Source: Streptomyces sp. NBC_00461
Lineage (GTDB): Bacteria; Actinomycetota; Actinomycetes; Streptomycetales; Streptomycetaceae
Direction: 5' to 3'
Assembly: GCF_036013935.1 (NCBI RefSeq)
Contig: NZ_CP107902.1
Coordinates: 3,319,001-3,383,000, forward strand
DNA: 64,000 bases
Part shown: one piece after another, positions 25,809-37,110 of the stretch
Numbering within the stretch: the stretch's first letter is position 1
Layout: each line of letters starts with the position of its first letter
Program-made: the position numbers and the translations under genes
The notes under the pieces: model-generated
Seen by the model: the letters and a program-made list of their open reading frames with translations, nothing else
The model's database searches: none
Told to the model about the DNA's origin: nothing

Positions 25809-27266
25809 ATGTCCCGGCCCCACCACAAGCGCTCCCGGCGTCCCGTCGTCCTGGGCGCCACCGCCGTCGCGGCAGCCCTGGCCGGCGGCCTGCTCATCAC
25901 CCTGCCCGGCGGGGCGAGTGCCGCCGCATCCGGCCTCGCCGACGACTTCAACGGTGACGGCTACCGCGATCTGGCGATCGGCGCCCCGGGTGCCGTGGCG
26001 AACGGGAAGGCGAAGGCGGGCGCCGTGGTCGTCAACTACGGTTCGTCGAGCGGTATCAGCGCAGCCCGCCGCAAGACCACATCGCAGAGTTCCTCCGGTG
26101 TGCCGGGCGACTCGGAGACCTCCGACCGCTTCGGCACCGAACTCGCGCACGGAGACCTCAACAGAGACGGCTACGGCGATCTCGTCGTGGGCACACCGCT
26201 GGAGGACGTCGGCAGCGATGCCGACGGTGGTTCGGTCACGATCCTGTGGGGCAGCTCGTCCGGACTGTCGGGCGGCACGACGATCAGCGACCCGAACGCG
26301 TCGGGCCACGACCGGTTCGGCCAGGCCCTCGCGGTCGGCGACTTCACCGGTGACGGGAAGGCCGATCTGGCGGTCGGTTCCACCGGTAAGGACGTGTGGA
26401 TCTTCAAGGGCGGCTTCACCACCTCGGGTGGCGCGGCCGGGAAGCTGCGCTTCGACGCGCAGATCGAGTCCGGCTCGTATCCCAAGGGCGCCGTCCAGCT
26501 GGCCGGCGGGGACTTCGACAACGACGGCACGGACGACGTGGTGGTGGGCTCCTCCGCGGGCAACTTCGTCTACCGGGGCTCCTCGACCGGGCCCACGCTG
26601 CAGACCGAGGCGGGCCCCGGGTACGCGGGCGCGCTCACCGTGGCCGACTTCGACCGGGACGGACACGACGACCTGGTCGTCGGCTCCGACTTCGCCGACG
26701 TCATGGACCAGACGGCGAAGGGCGGCTACGCCACCGTGTTCTACGGCGGTACGGCGGGCGTCGACACCACGCGCAGCGCCGTCTTCAGCCAGGACACAGC
26801 GGGTGTGCCGGGAGCGGACGAGTCCGACGACTCCTTCGGAGGCGCACTCGCAGCGGGCGACGTCAACGGTGACGGCTACCCGGACCTCGCCGTCGGCGCG
26901 AACTTCGAGACCATCGGCTCGGCCACCCACGCAGGCAGCGTCTGGGTGCTGCGCGGCGGCGCCTCCGGCCTGACGGGGACCGGCGCGCAGTCCTTCAACC
27001 AGGACACCTCGGGTGTACCGGGCGCCAACGAGTCGTCGGACATGTTCGGCGACGCCGTCCACCTCGCCGACCACAACAAGGACGGCCGCGCCGATCTGTC
27101 GGTGGGCGCGGCCGGCGAGAACAGCGACGACGGCGCCGTGTGGGTCCTGCGGGGCTCCACCGGAGGCGTCACAGCCACCGGCGCGGTGAGCTTCGGTGCG
27201 TCGTCCGTGGGCATCGGGAACTCGGGGGCCGACCCCATGTTCGGGGAGGCCATGTCGGGCTCCTGA
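25809..27266 (+). CDS. Secreted FG-GAP/VCBS repeat protein
   Basis: A 485-residue exported protein predicted to fold as an integrin-alpha-like beta-propeller. It starts with a Sec signal (KRSRRPVVLGATAVAAALAG, about residues 8-38). Seven repeats follow, each with a calcium loop: DFNGDGYRDLAIG, DLNRDGYGDLVVG, DFTGDGKADLAVG, DFDNDGTDDVVVG, DFDRDGHDDLVVG, DVNGDGYPDLAVG and DHNKDGRADLSVG. No catalytic domain is attached, so binding to surface glycans or proteins is the likely role. GAGAGGA precedes ATG 25809; earlier in-frame codons have no signal peptide. Confidence 0.9.
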   Translation: MSRPHHKRSRRPVVLGATAVAAALAGGLLITLPGGASAAASGLADDFNGDGYRDLAIGAPGAVANGKAKAGAVVVNYGSSSGISAARRKTTSQSSSGVPGDSETSDRFGTELAHGDLNRDGYGDLVVGTPLEDVGSDADGGSVTILWGSSSGLSGGTTISDPNASGHDRFGQALAVGDFTGDGKADLAVGSTGKDVWIFKGGFTTSGGAAGKLRFDAQIESGSYPKGAVQLAGGDFDNDGTDDVVVGSSAGNFVYRGSSTGPTLQTEAGPGYAGALTVADFDRDGHDDLVVGSDFADVMDQTAKGGYATVFYGGTAGVDTTRSAVFSQDTAGVPGADESDDSFGGALAAGDVNGDGYPDLAVGANFETIGSATHAGSVWVLRGGASGLTGTGAQSFNQDTSGVPGANESSDMFGDAVHLADHNKDGRADLSVGAAGENSDDGAVWVLRGSTGGVTATGAVSFGASSVGIGNSGADPMFGEAMSGS

Positions 27267-27284
27267 GCACGTGGACAGACAGCG

Positions 27285-27324
27285 GGAAGGGGCGGCACCG
27301 GACGATTCCGGTGCCGCCCCTTCC
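27285..27324. terminator. 18-bp stem-loop after the FG-GAP gene
   Basis: GGAAGGGGCGGCACCGGA and its exact complement enclose a CGAT loop, 18 bases beyond the stop codon. The following 27325-27598 (about 270 bases) contains no gene I can support; it should carry the promoter of the next membrane protein. Confidence 0.9.
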
Positions 27325-27598
27325 TTGTGCCTCGACAACTCCCTGTGTGCCGGCGGCGTGAGCCGGCGGCGGACCGGTGAGGGATGCCCCCGTCGCCGAA
27401 CTGCTCGTACGCCCCACCGAACAGGCCTGACCAGTCAACAAAGCAGCCCCAGGTCACCTCTGGTGCCCGTGCCTGTCGTCATCCCACAGGCCCCTTGGGC
27501 CACTTGCACCGGCGCGTGCCCCTCGCGCCTCGGCAGGCCGTTCACCCGCATGATTCGCCCAGGTCGCGTGCTTTACGCCGGGCAGCTCTGCTGGTGCC

Positions 27599-28936
27599 AT
27601 GAGCGACAGGGGTGACGAAGAGCTCTCGGCCCGGGAGCGCGGCGAACTGGCCGAACTGCGGCAGCGGGTCCATGCCCTGGAGGACGCCGGGCCACCCAAA
27701 GCGGCCCGGCACCACCCGTTGCGCTCGCTCGGCTCGGCCCTGCTGATCCTTTTCGCCGCCCTGCTGGCGCTGCTGTCCGTCGTGGCGGTGTGGGCGAACA
27801 GCATCGTGCAGGACACCGACCGCTACGTCTCCACCGTCGGACCGCTGGCGAGCGATCCCGATGTGCAGCAGGCGGTCACCAAGCGGGTCACCAACGCCGT
27901 GCTGGCGCAGGTCGACGTGGACGCGCTGGTCAAGCAGCTGACGGACGCGGCCTCGTCCAAGGGCGTTCCCCCGCAGGCCGCCAAGCTGCTGGGCAACCTG
28001 GACGGTCCGATCGAGAACGGGCTCAAGCAACTGGTCAGCAGCACCGTGGAGCGGGTGATCACCAGCAGTGCCTTCGAGACCGTCTGGGTGAACGCGAACC
28101 GCAGGGCACACACGGCGCTGGACAAGGCCCTGACCGGCCAGGCCGATGGCGCCGTCCAGCTGAAGAACAACGAGGTCGTCGTCGACCTGGGGCCGATCGT
28201 CGCCAACGTCAAGGACCAGCTGGTCGCCGCAGGCTTCTCGCCCGCCGCGAAGATCCCAGCCGTGCACACGAACTTCGTGGTGTTCGCATCCAAGGACATC
28301 GGCAAGGTCAGGTCCTATGTGAGGGTGCTGCAGATCCTCGGCGGCTGGCTGCCCGTCATCGCGCTGTTGATCGCGGCAGCGGGGGTGTACGTGGCGTTCA
28401 ACCGCCGGCACGCGCTGATCGGGGCAGCGCTGGCGGTCTTCGTCGCCATGCTGGTGCTCGGCATCGGTATCACCGTCGCCCGCGACGTCTACCTCAATCA
28501 TCTGCCACCCGGCGCATCCCAGGCCGCCGCGGGAACCGTGTACGACGCCCTGGTCAAGTTCCTGCGGGCCGGTGTACGTGCCCTCGCCGCGGTCGCCCTC
28601 TTCACCGCCGCCGGCGCCTTCCTCGCCGGCCCGTCCCGGATCGCCGTCGTCACACGCACCGGCTGCAAGAAGAGCCTCGGCGCTCTGCGCGAGGTGACGA
28701 CGTCGGCGGGCCTCCGTCTCGGTGCGGTCGGCCGGTTCGTCCATCGCTTCAAGCGCTGGATCGGGGTGGTCATCCTGGTGGTCGCGGCGATCGTCCTTTT
28801 CACTTGGACCTACCCGACCACGGCGGTCGTGGTGTGGACCGCGGTGATCACCCTGGCGGCCCTCGCGATCCGCGAGTTCCTGGACCTCGACGACTCCACC
28901 GCGCCCGCCGACGGCGGTATGGCCGCCGCTCACTGA
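27599..28936 (+). CDS. Multi-pass membrane protein of unknown function
   Basis: A 445-residue protein. A charged N-terminus is followed by a helix at about 45-67 (ALLILFAALLALLSVVAVWA). An external domain of some 165 residues starts ANSIVQDTDRYVSTVGPLAS and is rich in Val/Ala helices. Hydrophobic spans follow near 245-290, 325-350 and 380-425. The NSxxQDTDRYVxTVxPLA beginning is common to a conserved actinobacterial membrane family with no known role. No clear ribosome site precedes the ATG. The next gene follows after 250 bases in the same direction. Confidence 0.82.
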   Translation: MSDRGDEELSARERGELAELRQRVHALEDAGPPKAARHHPLRSLGSALLILFAALLALLSVVAVWANSIVQDTDRYVSTVGPLASDPDVQQAVTKRVTNAVLAQVDVDALVKQLTDAASSKGVPPQAAKLLGNLDGPIENGLKQLVSSTVERVITSSAFETVWVNANRRAHTALDKALTGQADGAVQLKNNEVVVDLGPIVANVKDQLVAAGFSPAAKIPAVHTNFVVFASKDIGKVRSYVRVLQILGGWLPVIALLIAAAGVYVAFNRRHALIGAALAVFVAMLVLGIGITVARDVYLNHLPPGASQAAAGTVYDALVKFLRAGVRALAAVALFTAAGAFLAGPSRIAVVTRTGCKKSLGALREVTTSAGLRLGAVGRFVHRFKRWIGVVILVVAAIVLFTWTYPTTAVVVWTAVITLAALAIREFLDLDDSTAPADGGMAAAH

Positions 28937-29186
28937 CTCGGCTCGCCGGGTGCCTCCGCCGGGGATAAGTTGGGTGAGGAAGCCCGTGAGCGGCCGTTTC
29001 GTGACCGCGAGACGTCGACCACGGCGAAGGCGGAGCACGCTCCGACATCAGTGCCCGGTTGCGCTGGTCTCGGCGGCGACCGCGCCACGGCCCACGGCCC
29101 ACGGCCGACTCGGAGCGGTCGACCCACCACTCGCAGCCCGTCGCCACCGGCGTGTGAGGAGGCGACCATCCCCTGGAGCCGCTGTC

Positions 29187-30605
29187 ATGACGGAGAACCA
29201 CTTGGACGGCCGCGAGCTGCGGCACCGCACCCCGCAGGAGCGAGCCGCGCTCGGCAAGGCAGCGCGGGCCGAAGTGCCCCGTTCCAGCCAGGCCGAGTTC
29301 GCGCCGGGACCCAAGCGGCCGGATCCCCTGGAGATCATCGAGAAGCAGTCGGCGACGCGGCTGCCCGAGCTCGTACCGGTCCGCTACGGGAGGATGTCCG
29401 AGTCACCGTTCCGGTTCTACCGGGGGGCCGCGGCCATCATGGCGTCGGACCTCGCGGAGACGCCGAGGACGGGTTTCAGGACCCAACTGTGCGGTGACGC
29501 CCACATGTTGAACTTCCGGCTGCTGGCCTCGCCCGAGCGCCGCCTCATGTTCGACATCAACGACTTCGACGAGACACTGCCGGGCCCCTGGGAGTGGGAC
29601 GTCAAGCGCCTGGCCGCCAGCCTCGTCATCGCCGGCCGGTTGAACGGCTTCAGCACCAAGGAGCGCGCCGCGATCGTACGGGCCACCGTAGGGTCCTATC
29701 GCGAGGGCATGCGCGGGTTCGCCGGAATCGGCAACCTGGGCGTCTGGTACGCCCAGTTCGACGACAACTGGGTGCGGAACCAGTTCGGGGCGGACCTGTC
29801 GGCGCGGGGCCGTGACCGCTGGGCGCGTGCCGCGGCCAAGGCCCGTTCGCACGACACCCTTCAGGTCTTCGACAAGCTCACCCATGTCGTCGACGGCAAG
29901 CGCCGTATCGTTCCCGACCCGCCGCTCATCACCCGCCTCGAGGACCTGATGCCGGACGATCAGCGCGGCCAACTGGAGCAGCAGATCAGGCGGCTGGTCG
30001 AGCGTTACGGCACGACCCTGCAGTCGGACCGGCGGTTCCTGCTGGAGCAGTACCAGCTGGCCGACATAGCGCGCAAGGTCGTCGGGGTCGGCAGCGTGGG
30101 CACCCGCTGCTGGATCGTGCTCCTGTTGGGCCGGGACGACGAGGATCCGCTGTTCCTCCAGGCCAAGGAGGCCGATCAGTCGGTGCTGGCACCCCACGTC
30201 GGAGACAGCGAATATCCCACGCAGGGCGAGCGGGTCGTCTCCGGGCAGCGGCTCATGCAGGCCACCAGCGACATCCTCCTGGGCTGGGAGCGGGTCGAGG
30301 GCATCGACGGCCGACGGCGCGACTTCTACATACGGCAGTTGCGGGACTGGAAGGGGGTCGCCGTGGCCGAGGACATGGTGCCGCGGGGCATGCGGACGTT
30401 CGGCGCTCTGTGCGGCGCGACGCTGGCCCGCGCCCACGCCAGGTCCGGCGACCGCATCGCCATCGCCGCGTACCTGGGCGGCGGGGACACCTTCGACCGG
30501 GCGCTGGTGACATTCGCCGAGCACTACGCCGACCAGAACGAGCGGGACCACCAGGCACTCGTCGACGCCGTCAGCACCGGGAAGCTGCCGGCCGAGGCAG
30601 CCTGA
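29187..30605 (+). CDS. DUF2252 domain protein
   Basis: A 472-residue cytoplasmic protein of the DUF2252 family. It contains VRYGRMSESPFRFYRGAAAI, LCGDAHMLNF, FDINDFDETLPGPWEWDVKR, and near the C-terminus GATLARAHARSGD. The GDxHxxNF and DxNDFDE motifs recall the catalytic and metal-binding loops of aminoglycoside-phosphotransferase-like kinases, so a kinase-like activity is plausible but unproven. I chose ATG 29187 (GGAG eight bases before); upstream in-frame codons are Arg/Pro-rich intergenic sequence. Confidence 0.88.
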   Translation: MTENHLDGRELRHRTPQERAALGKAARAEVPRSSQAEFAPGPKRPDPLEIIEKQSATRLPELVPVRYGRMSESPFRFYRGAAAIMASDLAETPRTGFRTQLCGDAHMLNFRLLASPERRLMFDINDFDETLPGPWEWDVKRLAASLVIAGRLNGFSTKERAAIVRATVGSYREGMRGFAGIGNLGVWYAQFDDNWVRNQFGADLSARGRDRWARAAAKARSHDTLQVFDKLTHVVDGKRRIVPDPPLITRLEDLMPDDQRGQLEQQIRRLVERYGTTLQSDRRFLLEQYQLADIARKVVGVGSVGTRCWIVLLLGRDDEDPLFLQAKEADQSVLAPHVGDSEYPTQGERVVSGQRLMQATSDILLGWERVEGIDGRRRDFYIRQLRDWKGVAVAEDMVPRGMRTFGALCGATLARAHARSGDRIAIAAYLGGGDTFDRALVTFAEHYADQNERDHQALVDAVSTGKLPAEAA

Positions 30606-30830
30606 GGAGGCATTGGCCTCAGAGCCGTCGCGGCGATGAGACCGCCGATGCCACCAGGATGCGGGACCCGTGGACCGGTCATGGCCGGCTGGCCGTCTTG
30701 CCCAGGCCGGTGCCGTCGAACCGCCTCACGGACCTCACCCGCCACGGGTGATCACCCCTGCTGAGTCAACGCGCATGCTCGAAGAAACAGCGTTGGCGCT
30801 GCGTCTCACCGACGAAGTGAGGAATTCACC

Positions 30831-31241
30831 ATGGCCACGACCACAACGCACCACCGTTCGGAAACCGGTCAGGCGGCCGCGGGTGGACTGACGATGTTCG
30901 CCGCCGTCCTGCTGTTCATCGCCGGTGTCCTGGACCTCCTCCGGGGCATCACGGCCATCGCCAACGACAACATCTACGTCTCCGCCCCCAACTACACCTT
31001 CAAGTTCGACCTGACGAGCTGGGGCTGGATCCAGCTGGTCCTCGGAGTGATCGCCGTGGGCGTGAGCGCCGGTCTCTTCACGCGCGCCACGTGGGCCAGG
31101 GTCGTCGGCGTCGGCATCGCCGGACTGCTGATCATCGCCAACTTCCTGTCGATGCCGTACTACCCCGTCTGGTCGCTCATCCTGATCGCGATGTACGGCT
31201 TCGTCATCTGGGCCCTGTGCGTCGTGCAGCGGGAGCCCTGA
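30831..31241 (+). CDS. Small four-helix membrane protein (DUF7144-like)
   Basis: A 136-residue protein with four hydrophobic spans, including MFAAVLLFIAGVLDLLRGIT and a span ending VVGVGIAGLLIIANFL. A conserved-looking loop, NDNIYVSAPNYTFKFDLTSW, lies between helices 1 and 2. This is a widespread actinobacterial membrane family of unknown function. GAGGA precedes the ATG. The gap of 225 bases from the DUF2252 gene suggests its own promoter. Confidence 0.85.
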   Translation: MATTTTHHRSETGQAAAGGLTMFAAVLLFIAGVLDLLRGITAIANDNIYVSAPNYTFKFDLTSWGWIQLVLGVIAVGVSAGLFTRATWARVVGVGIAGLLIIANFLSMPYYPVWSLILIAMYGFVIWALCVVQREP

Positions 31242-31352
31242 AACGAACGGTCGGCCGATCGGGCCGCTCACTGACGGCCTCTCCGGCCAGATGATCTCGT
31301 GAACTCCGGGTCCCGACCCGGGCCGTCGCTCGCGGAGCACGCTCTGCCTGCA

Positions 31353-32345
31353 CTACTCGGGTGGCGGATCATTCGGTGGTGAAATGCCAGGTGGAGCGCC
31401 GCCTGCCGGCGTGTCGCCGGACGGTGGGCCCGGCGCTGCGGATCTGTCCAAATGGCGGGCGGCCCAGGGTTCGCGGGCGATGACCGCACCGGCGGTGATG
31501 CACAGGGCCGCGACCACGCAGAGCGTGATGAGCCAGGACAACAGAGTGAAGACCGCACCCAGCGAGCCGTACTTGTCCAGGCTGTGGTTGAGGGCCTGGG
31601 GCACGTACAGCGGTGCGGTGAGGGTGAGGACGCTCAGGGCCGTTCCGGTCAGCAGCGCGCCCGGCAGCAGTGGCAGCCACGGCACGCGCGCGGCCAGCAG
31701 CAGATGCTGCGTCCACCACCAGAGGGCGACCTCCGCGACCAGCAGCAGCGGCACACCCAGCCACAGGCCGAGCCCGAAGCCGGTGCGCAGGCTCCCCTGC
31801 AGTCCGAACATGACCAGCCACGCCGCGAGCCAGGCGATCCAGCGCCAGGCGGCCACCCGCGCGCTCGCCCCGGGCAGGCTCCAGGCTCGCTGGCACAGCC
31901 GTTGCATGGCACGGCTGCACGCGGTGGCCGAGATGAGCACCATCAGCCCGCCGACCACGCCGGTGGTCTGCCGAAGCTCGTCGGACGGATTACCGGTGCC
32001 CTGGACAACCTTCTTCAACTCGGCGTCCGCGCTTCCGGTCAGCCCGAAGGCCTCGTGCACGGACTTGACGAACTGATCACGCAACGCCGCCGGGGCGATG
32101 GAGGCCACCACGAACAGCAGCGGGACGGCCGTGAGGAACGTCTGAGCAGCCAGCCGGGTGGCCGAGTCGAGCACATTCACCGAGATCAGGTGCGACATCA
32201 GACGCGTGATCACCGGGAACCGGGCCTCGGCCCGGGCCCGCAACCCCATCAGCCGGGACCCGATCGAGGCGCCGGACTCCCGCCGCGCTGCCCGGCGTGG
32301 CGGGTGATCCGGGCCTTTCCCTCCGGCCCCTGTCCCTGACTGCAT
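31353..32345 (-). CDS. YihY/UPF0761-type membrane protein
   Basis: A 330-residue inner-membrane protein of the YihY/BrkB type. After a polar N-terminus come about six helices, with LDSATRLAAQTFLTAVPLLF, VVGGLMVLISATACSRAMQR and ALNHSLDKYGSLGAVFTLLS, the last resembling the conserved YGS motif of the family. The tail is Pro/Gly rich. Members have been called BrkB and RNase BN in error; transport is the usual guess. The start is uncertain: ATG 32345 lacks a ribosome site and ATG 32249 is an alternative closer to the conserved part. Confidence 0.82.
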   Translation of the reverse strand: MQSGTGAGGKGPDHPPRRAARRESGASIGSRLMGLRARAEARFPVITRLMSHLISVNVLDSATRLAAQTFLTAVPLLFVVASIAPAALRDQFVKSVHEAFGLTGSADAELKKVVQGTGNPSDELRQTTGVVGGLMVLISATACSRAMQRLCQRAWSLPGASARVAAWRWIAWLAAWLVMFGLQGSLRTGFGLGLWLGVPLLLVAEVALWWWTQHLLLAARVPWLPLLPGALLTGTALSVLTLTAPLYVPQALNHSLDKYGSLGAVFTLLSWLITLCVVAALCITAGAVIAREPWAARHLDRSAAPGPPSGDTPAGGAPPGISPPNDPPPE

Positions 32346-32565
32346 ACTGCCAGGGTGTCGCCGCTGAGACCGTCTGGCTCCGGCACGAGCACGACGCAGG
32401 GCCGGATGGATCAACGAACCAGCACGAAAGGCGTGAACGGGACGGCGGTTTCAGAGACCCGGTGAGCCTCCGGCGCGAACCGGCCCCGCCGCCGAGGAGG
32501 GCCGTTCACCTGGCTTCACGAACCGCACGTGACGAGCGGGCGCGGCCTCCATCGACCTGTTCAGT

Positions 32566-32725
32566 TCAGTAGCAGGCAGCGCGGTTGAAGCCGGTGATGT
32601 TGAGCTTGAGGCCCTTCACCGCGTCGGTCTCCAGTTGCGAACCTGGGGCATTGGGGCCTCGTGGGCTGACCAGTGGATGCCCTGGAGGACCGGGCAGGTG
32701 TGTCCAACCGGGGCGCGGAGGTGCG
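32566..32725 (-). pseudogene. Possible gene fragment beside gadB
   Basis: The 380-base gap 32346-32725 holds no intact gene. On the minus strand, QLETDAVKGLKLNITGFNRA then ACY and a stop (to 32566) reads like a true C-terminus with G/C third positions. A second frame just upstream gives TCPVLQGIHWSAHEAPMPQV. Two coding-like frames in succession suggest a short frameshifted relic. I cannot name the family. Confidence 0.3.
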
Positions 32726-34090
32726 TCAGTAGCCGGTGCCGCGCTTGACCTGGGCCCGCTCGATCCCGTGGGTCGCGCCCTTGTCGTCCAAAGTCCGACA
32801 CGCGTCGTCGATGTCCTGGCTCAGGCGATCGACCTGCTCGCGGCTCAGGGTCTCCCTGACCAGGGCACGCAGGATCTTCACCCTCTCCGCGTTGGGCGGG
32901 AGCGTGTACGCCGGCACCATCCAGCCGCGCTCGGCCGAGAGCTGCCAGGCGATGTCGGACTCGTCGTAGGCGTACTTGCCGGCGAGACGGAAAGCGACCA
33001 GCGGCAGCTGCTCAAGGTCACTCCCGATCACTTCGAAGCGGCCGTTGCTCCGCAGGTTGTCCGCCAACGCGTGGGCGTTCTCCTGCATCATCTTCATGAC
33101 GTAGGTGTAGCCCTGGCGACCGAGCCGGACGAAGTTGTAGTACTGCGCGAGCACCATCGACGCGCCGGTAGAGAAGTTCAGCGTGAACGTGGCGTCGGTC
33201 TTGCCCAAGTAGTTCTCGTAGAACACGAGATCCTTGGCCAGGTCGGACTCCTCGCGGAAGACCAGCCATCCGATGCCGGGGTAGACCAGGCCGTACTTGT
33301 GTCCCGAGACGTTGATCGAACGGACCTGTTCAAGCCGGAAGTCCCATTTCGAGTCCGGGTAGAGAAAGGGCCACACGAATGCGCCGCTGGCGCCGTCAAC
33401 ATGGATCGGAATGTCGAGGTCCCGCTCTTTGCGAACGTCCCGCAGGAGCTTGTCGATCCCGACGACATCGTCTTTGTGGCCGGTGAACGTGGTGCCGAGG
33501 ACGGCGACGACGCCGATCGTGTTCTCGTCGAGGTGGGGCTCCACGTCCTCCGGGCCGATCGTGTACTTGCCCTCAGCAAGCGGCACGATCCGCGGCTCGA
33601 CGTCGAAGTAGCGGCAGAACTTCTCCCACACGACGTGGACGTCCCCGCCGAAAATCAAGTTGGGCCGGTCGATCGACAGGCCGGCCGCCTGGCGACGCTC
33701 GCGCCACTTCCACTTCAGCGACATCGCTCCGAGCATGATCGCCTCGGACGAGCCCTGAGTCCGACATCCAGTCGTCCTGCCCGGCGCATGGAACAGGTCG
33801 GCGAGCATGCGCACGCAACGCTGCTCGATCTCGGCGGAAATGGGGTACTCCGCATGGTCGATGAAATTACGGTGGAGGTTCTCGGCGATCAGCCGCTGCG
33901 CCTCCGGCTCCATCCAAGTGGTGACAAACGTGGCGAGGTTTCGCTGAGGGTCGCCCTCCATGGCGAGATCCACATCCACGAGCCTCATTGCGTCCGTCGC
34001 GGCCATGCCTTCCTCGGGAAAGGTCTCCGAGGGTGCGGGCGCAGTCAGGAATCGGTTGCCGAAAAGGGCCACGTCGTCGCGCTTGGTCAT
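32726..34090 (-). CDS. gadB: Glutamate decarboxylase
   Basis: PLP enzyme converting glutamate to 4-aminobutyrate with consumption of a cytoplasmic proton. The 454-residue length matches E. coli GadB (466). Visible family features are FPEEGMAATDAMRLVDVDLA, NLATFVTTWMEPEA, TQGSSEAIMLGAM, HVDGASGAFVWPFLYP and the PLP lysine in INVSGHKYGLVYPGIGW. ATG 34090 was chosen over an upstream TTG. There is no strong ribosome site. No glutamate/GABA antiporter is adjacent, so this may serve GABA metabolism or partial acid protection rather than the classic system. Confidence 0.95.
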   Translation of the reverse strand: MTKRDDVALFGNRFLTAPAPSETFPEEGMAATDAMRLVDVDLAMEGDPQRNLATFVTTWMEPEAQRLIAENLHRNFIDHAEYPISAEIEQRCVRMLADLFHAPGRTTGCRTQGSSEAIMLGAMSLKWKWRERRQAAGLSIDRPNLIFGGDVHVVWEKFCRYFDVEPRIVPLAEGKYTIGPEDVEPHLDENTIGVVAVLGTTFTGHKDDVVGIDKLLRDVRKERDLDIPIHVDGASGAFVWPFLYPDSKWDFRLEQVRSINVSGHKYGLVYPGIGWLVFREESDLAKDLVFYENYLGKTDATFTLNFSTGASMVLAQYYNFVRLGRQGYTYVMKMMQENAHALADNLRSNGRFEVIGSDLEQLPLVAFRLAGKYAYDESDIAWQLSAERGWMVPAYTLPPNAERVKILRALVRETLSREQVDRLSQDIDDACRTLDDKGATHGIERAQVKRGTGY

Positions 34091-34098
34091 ACGACGAA

Positions 34099-34240
34099 TC
34101 AAACAGTGCCGGAGCGTGCCTCCGGGAGGGACACGCCGAAGCAGAATAGCGAGGCGCCGAGCATGAACGAGATCGCGGCCAGCAGGTCAAACCGCGGAAG
34201 AAGCAAATCGTTCCAAGCCCATCAAGCACCCCTGGGACTA
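34099..34240 (-). pseudogene. Membrane-protein fragment upstream of gadB
   Basis: Minus-strand frames read DLLAAISFMLGASLFCFGVS then LPEARSGTV and a stop at 34099-34101, and in another frame just upstream VFVVPGVLDGLGTICFF. The first is a hydrophobic helix with an SFMLGASLF pattern like the end of small multi-helix proteins. No start codon leads into it. It is probably a relic. Confidence 0.3.
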
Positions 34241-34258
34241 CGAACACGTTTGAGTCGA

Positions 34259-34777
34259 TCACCGGCCCGACTGCATTTTGGCCTTTTTCACCGCCGCCAC
34301 AAGGAACCGGGCAGCCACACCGATCAGCAGCAAGTTCAGGGTCATCTGCGCGGTGACCAGCAGCCGGGCCGGTTCGCTGCGCGGGCTGATATCTCCGAAG
34401 CCGACGGTGCTGAAGACGGTCATGGTGAAGTACAGCGCGTCGCTCCGCGACAGAACCTCGCTGAAGCTTTCCGCACCGCTGCGCTCCATCAGGTAGTAGA
34501 CCGTCGCGAACAGGAGCAGGTAGAGCGGGAGGGTTGTCCCCAGGGCCTCAGCGGCCCGCAGCTCGGGACGCGGGGACTGGGCGATCCTTCGGATGTGCCA
34601 CACGAGGAGCAGCACCACGGCCGCCACACCGCCGACGAGCGCGAGGACCGTGCCGGCGGTGAAGGCCGAATCGAGCGGCAGCACGTAATAGGTGGTGACG
34701 AGAAGCGCCGCAGTCAGCAACGAACGCAGCAAGGCACGGAGCGCCTGGCGTCGGCCCTTGCGTGAAGTCTTGTCCAC
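34259..34777 (-). CDS. Two-transmembrane potassium channel
   Basis: A 172-residue ion channel. Hydrophobic spans lie near residues 18-35, 40-60, 80-98 and 140-165. The pore helix and selectivity filter are SDALYFTMTVFSTVGFGDIS, with TVGFGD as a K+ filter. There is no cytoplasmic RCK domain and no charged S4 voltage sensor. GTG 34777 follows GAGGGA; upstream codons to 34912 look non-coding. It lies upstream of gadB on the same strand, separated by about 170 bases with a gene relic. Confidence 0.9.
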   Translation of the reverse strand: MDKTSRKGRRQALRALLRSLLTAALLVTTYYVLPLDSAFTAGTVLALVGGVAAVVLLLVWHIRRIAQSPRPELRAAEALGTTLPLYLLLFATVYYLMERSGAESFSEVLSRSDALYFTMTVFSTVGFGDISPRSEPARLLVTAQMTLNLLLIGVAARFLVAAVKKAKMQSGR

Positions 34778-34937
34778 GGTTCCCTCGATGCGCCGCTGCG
34801 GTGATCGCGTTGTCGCTTCCGCTCGTGGCTTCAACGTCCCCGTGCTTCGGAGGCGCGTGTGGCAGGCGCACCAGATGGTCACCGGGATGGCGGCTTCCGG
34901 CTCGGGCCGCAAGGCGGCCTCATCGGGGAATGGTTAG

Positions 34938-35139
34938 GACACTCGCCTCTACTGGCAGTGGATCGGCTACAACACGATCGCGTTCGTCGTTGTTCTGACT
35001 GTCGGCTTCTTGTTGGTACTGGCCGGCAGCGACACCTTCAACCTGGACCTGGATCCTGTGAGCACCCATGGCAGCGGCTACGTCCTCCTCGCTCGCCGCT
35101 GCCAGGGCATCAGCAATCCGTGCCAGCGCCTCACTCACG
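34938..35139 (+). pseudogene. Start-less membrane-protein fragment
   Basis: The plus-strand frame after a TAG at 34935-34937 reads RLYWQWIGYNTIAFVVVLTV, then GFLLVLAGSDTFNLDLDP and VSTHGSGYVLLA. Third positions are mostly G/C and a clear transmembrane helix is present. There is no ATG, GTG or TTG before the helix, and the frame runs into the end of the radical SAM gene on the other strand. It appears to be a truncated piece of a small membrane protein. Confidence 0.3.

Positions 35140-37110
<1,971 letters not shown>

Noticed and set aside
32726..34777. Complete GadB/GadC acid-resistance operon
   Set aside because: No antiporter gene is present; the neighbour is a potassium channel.
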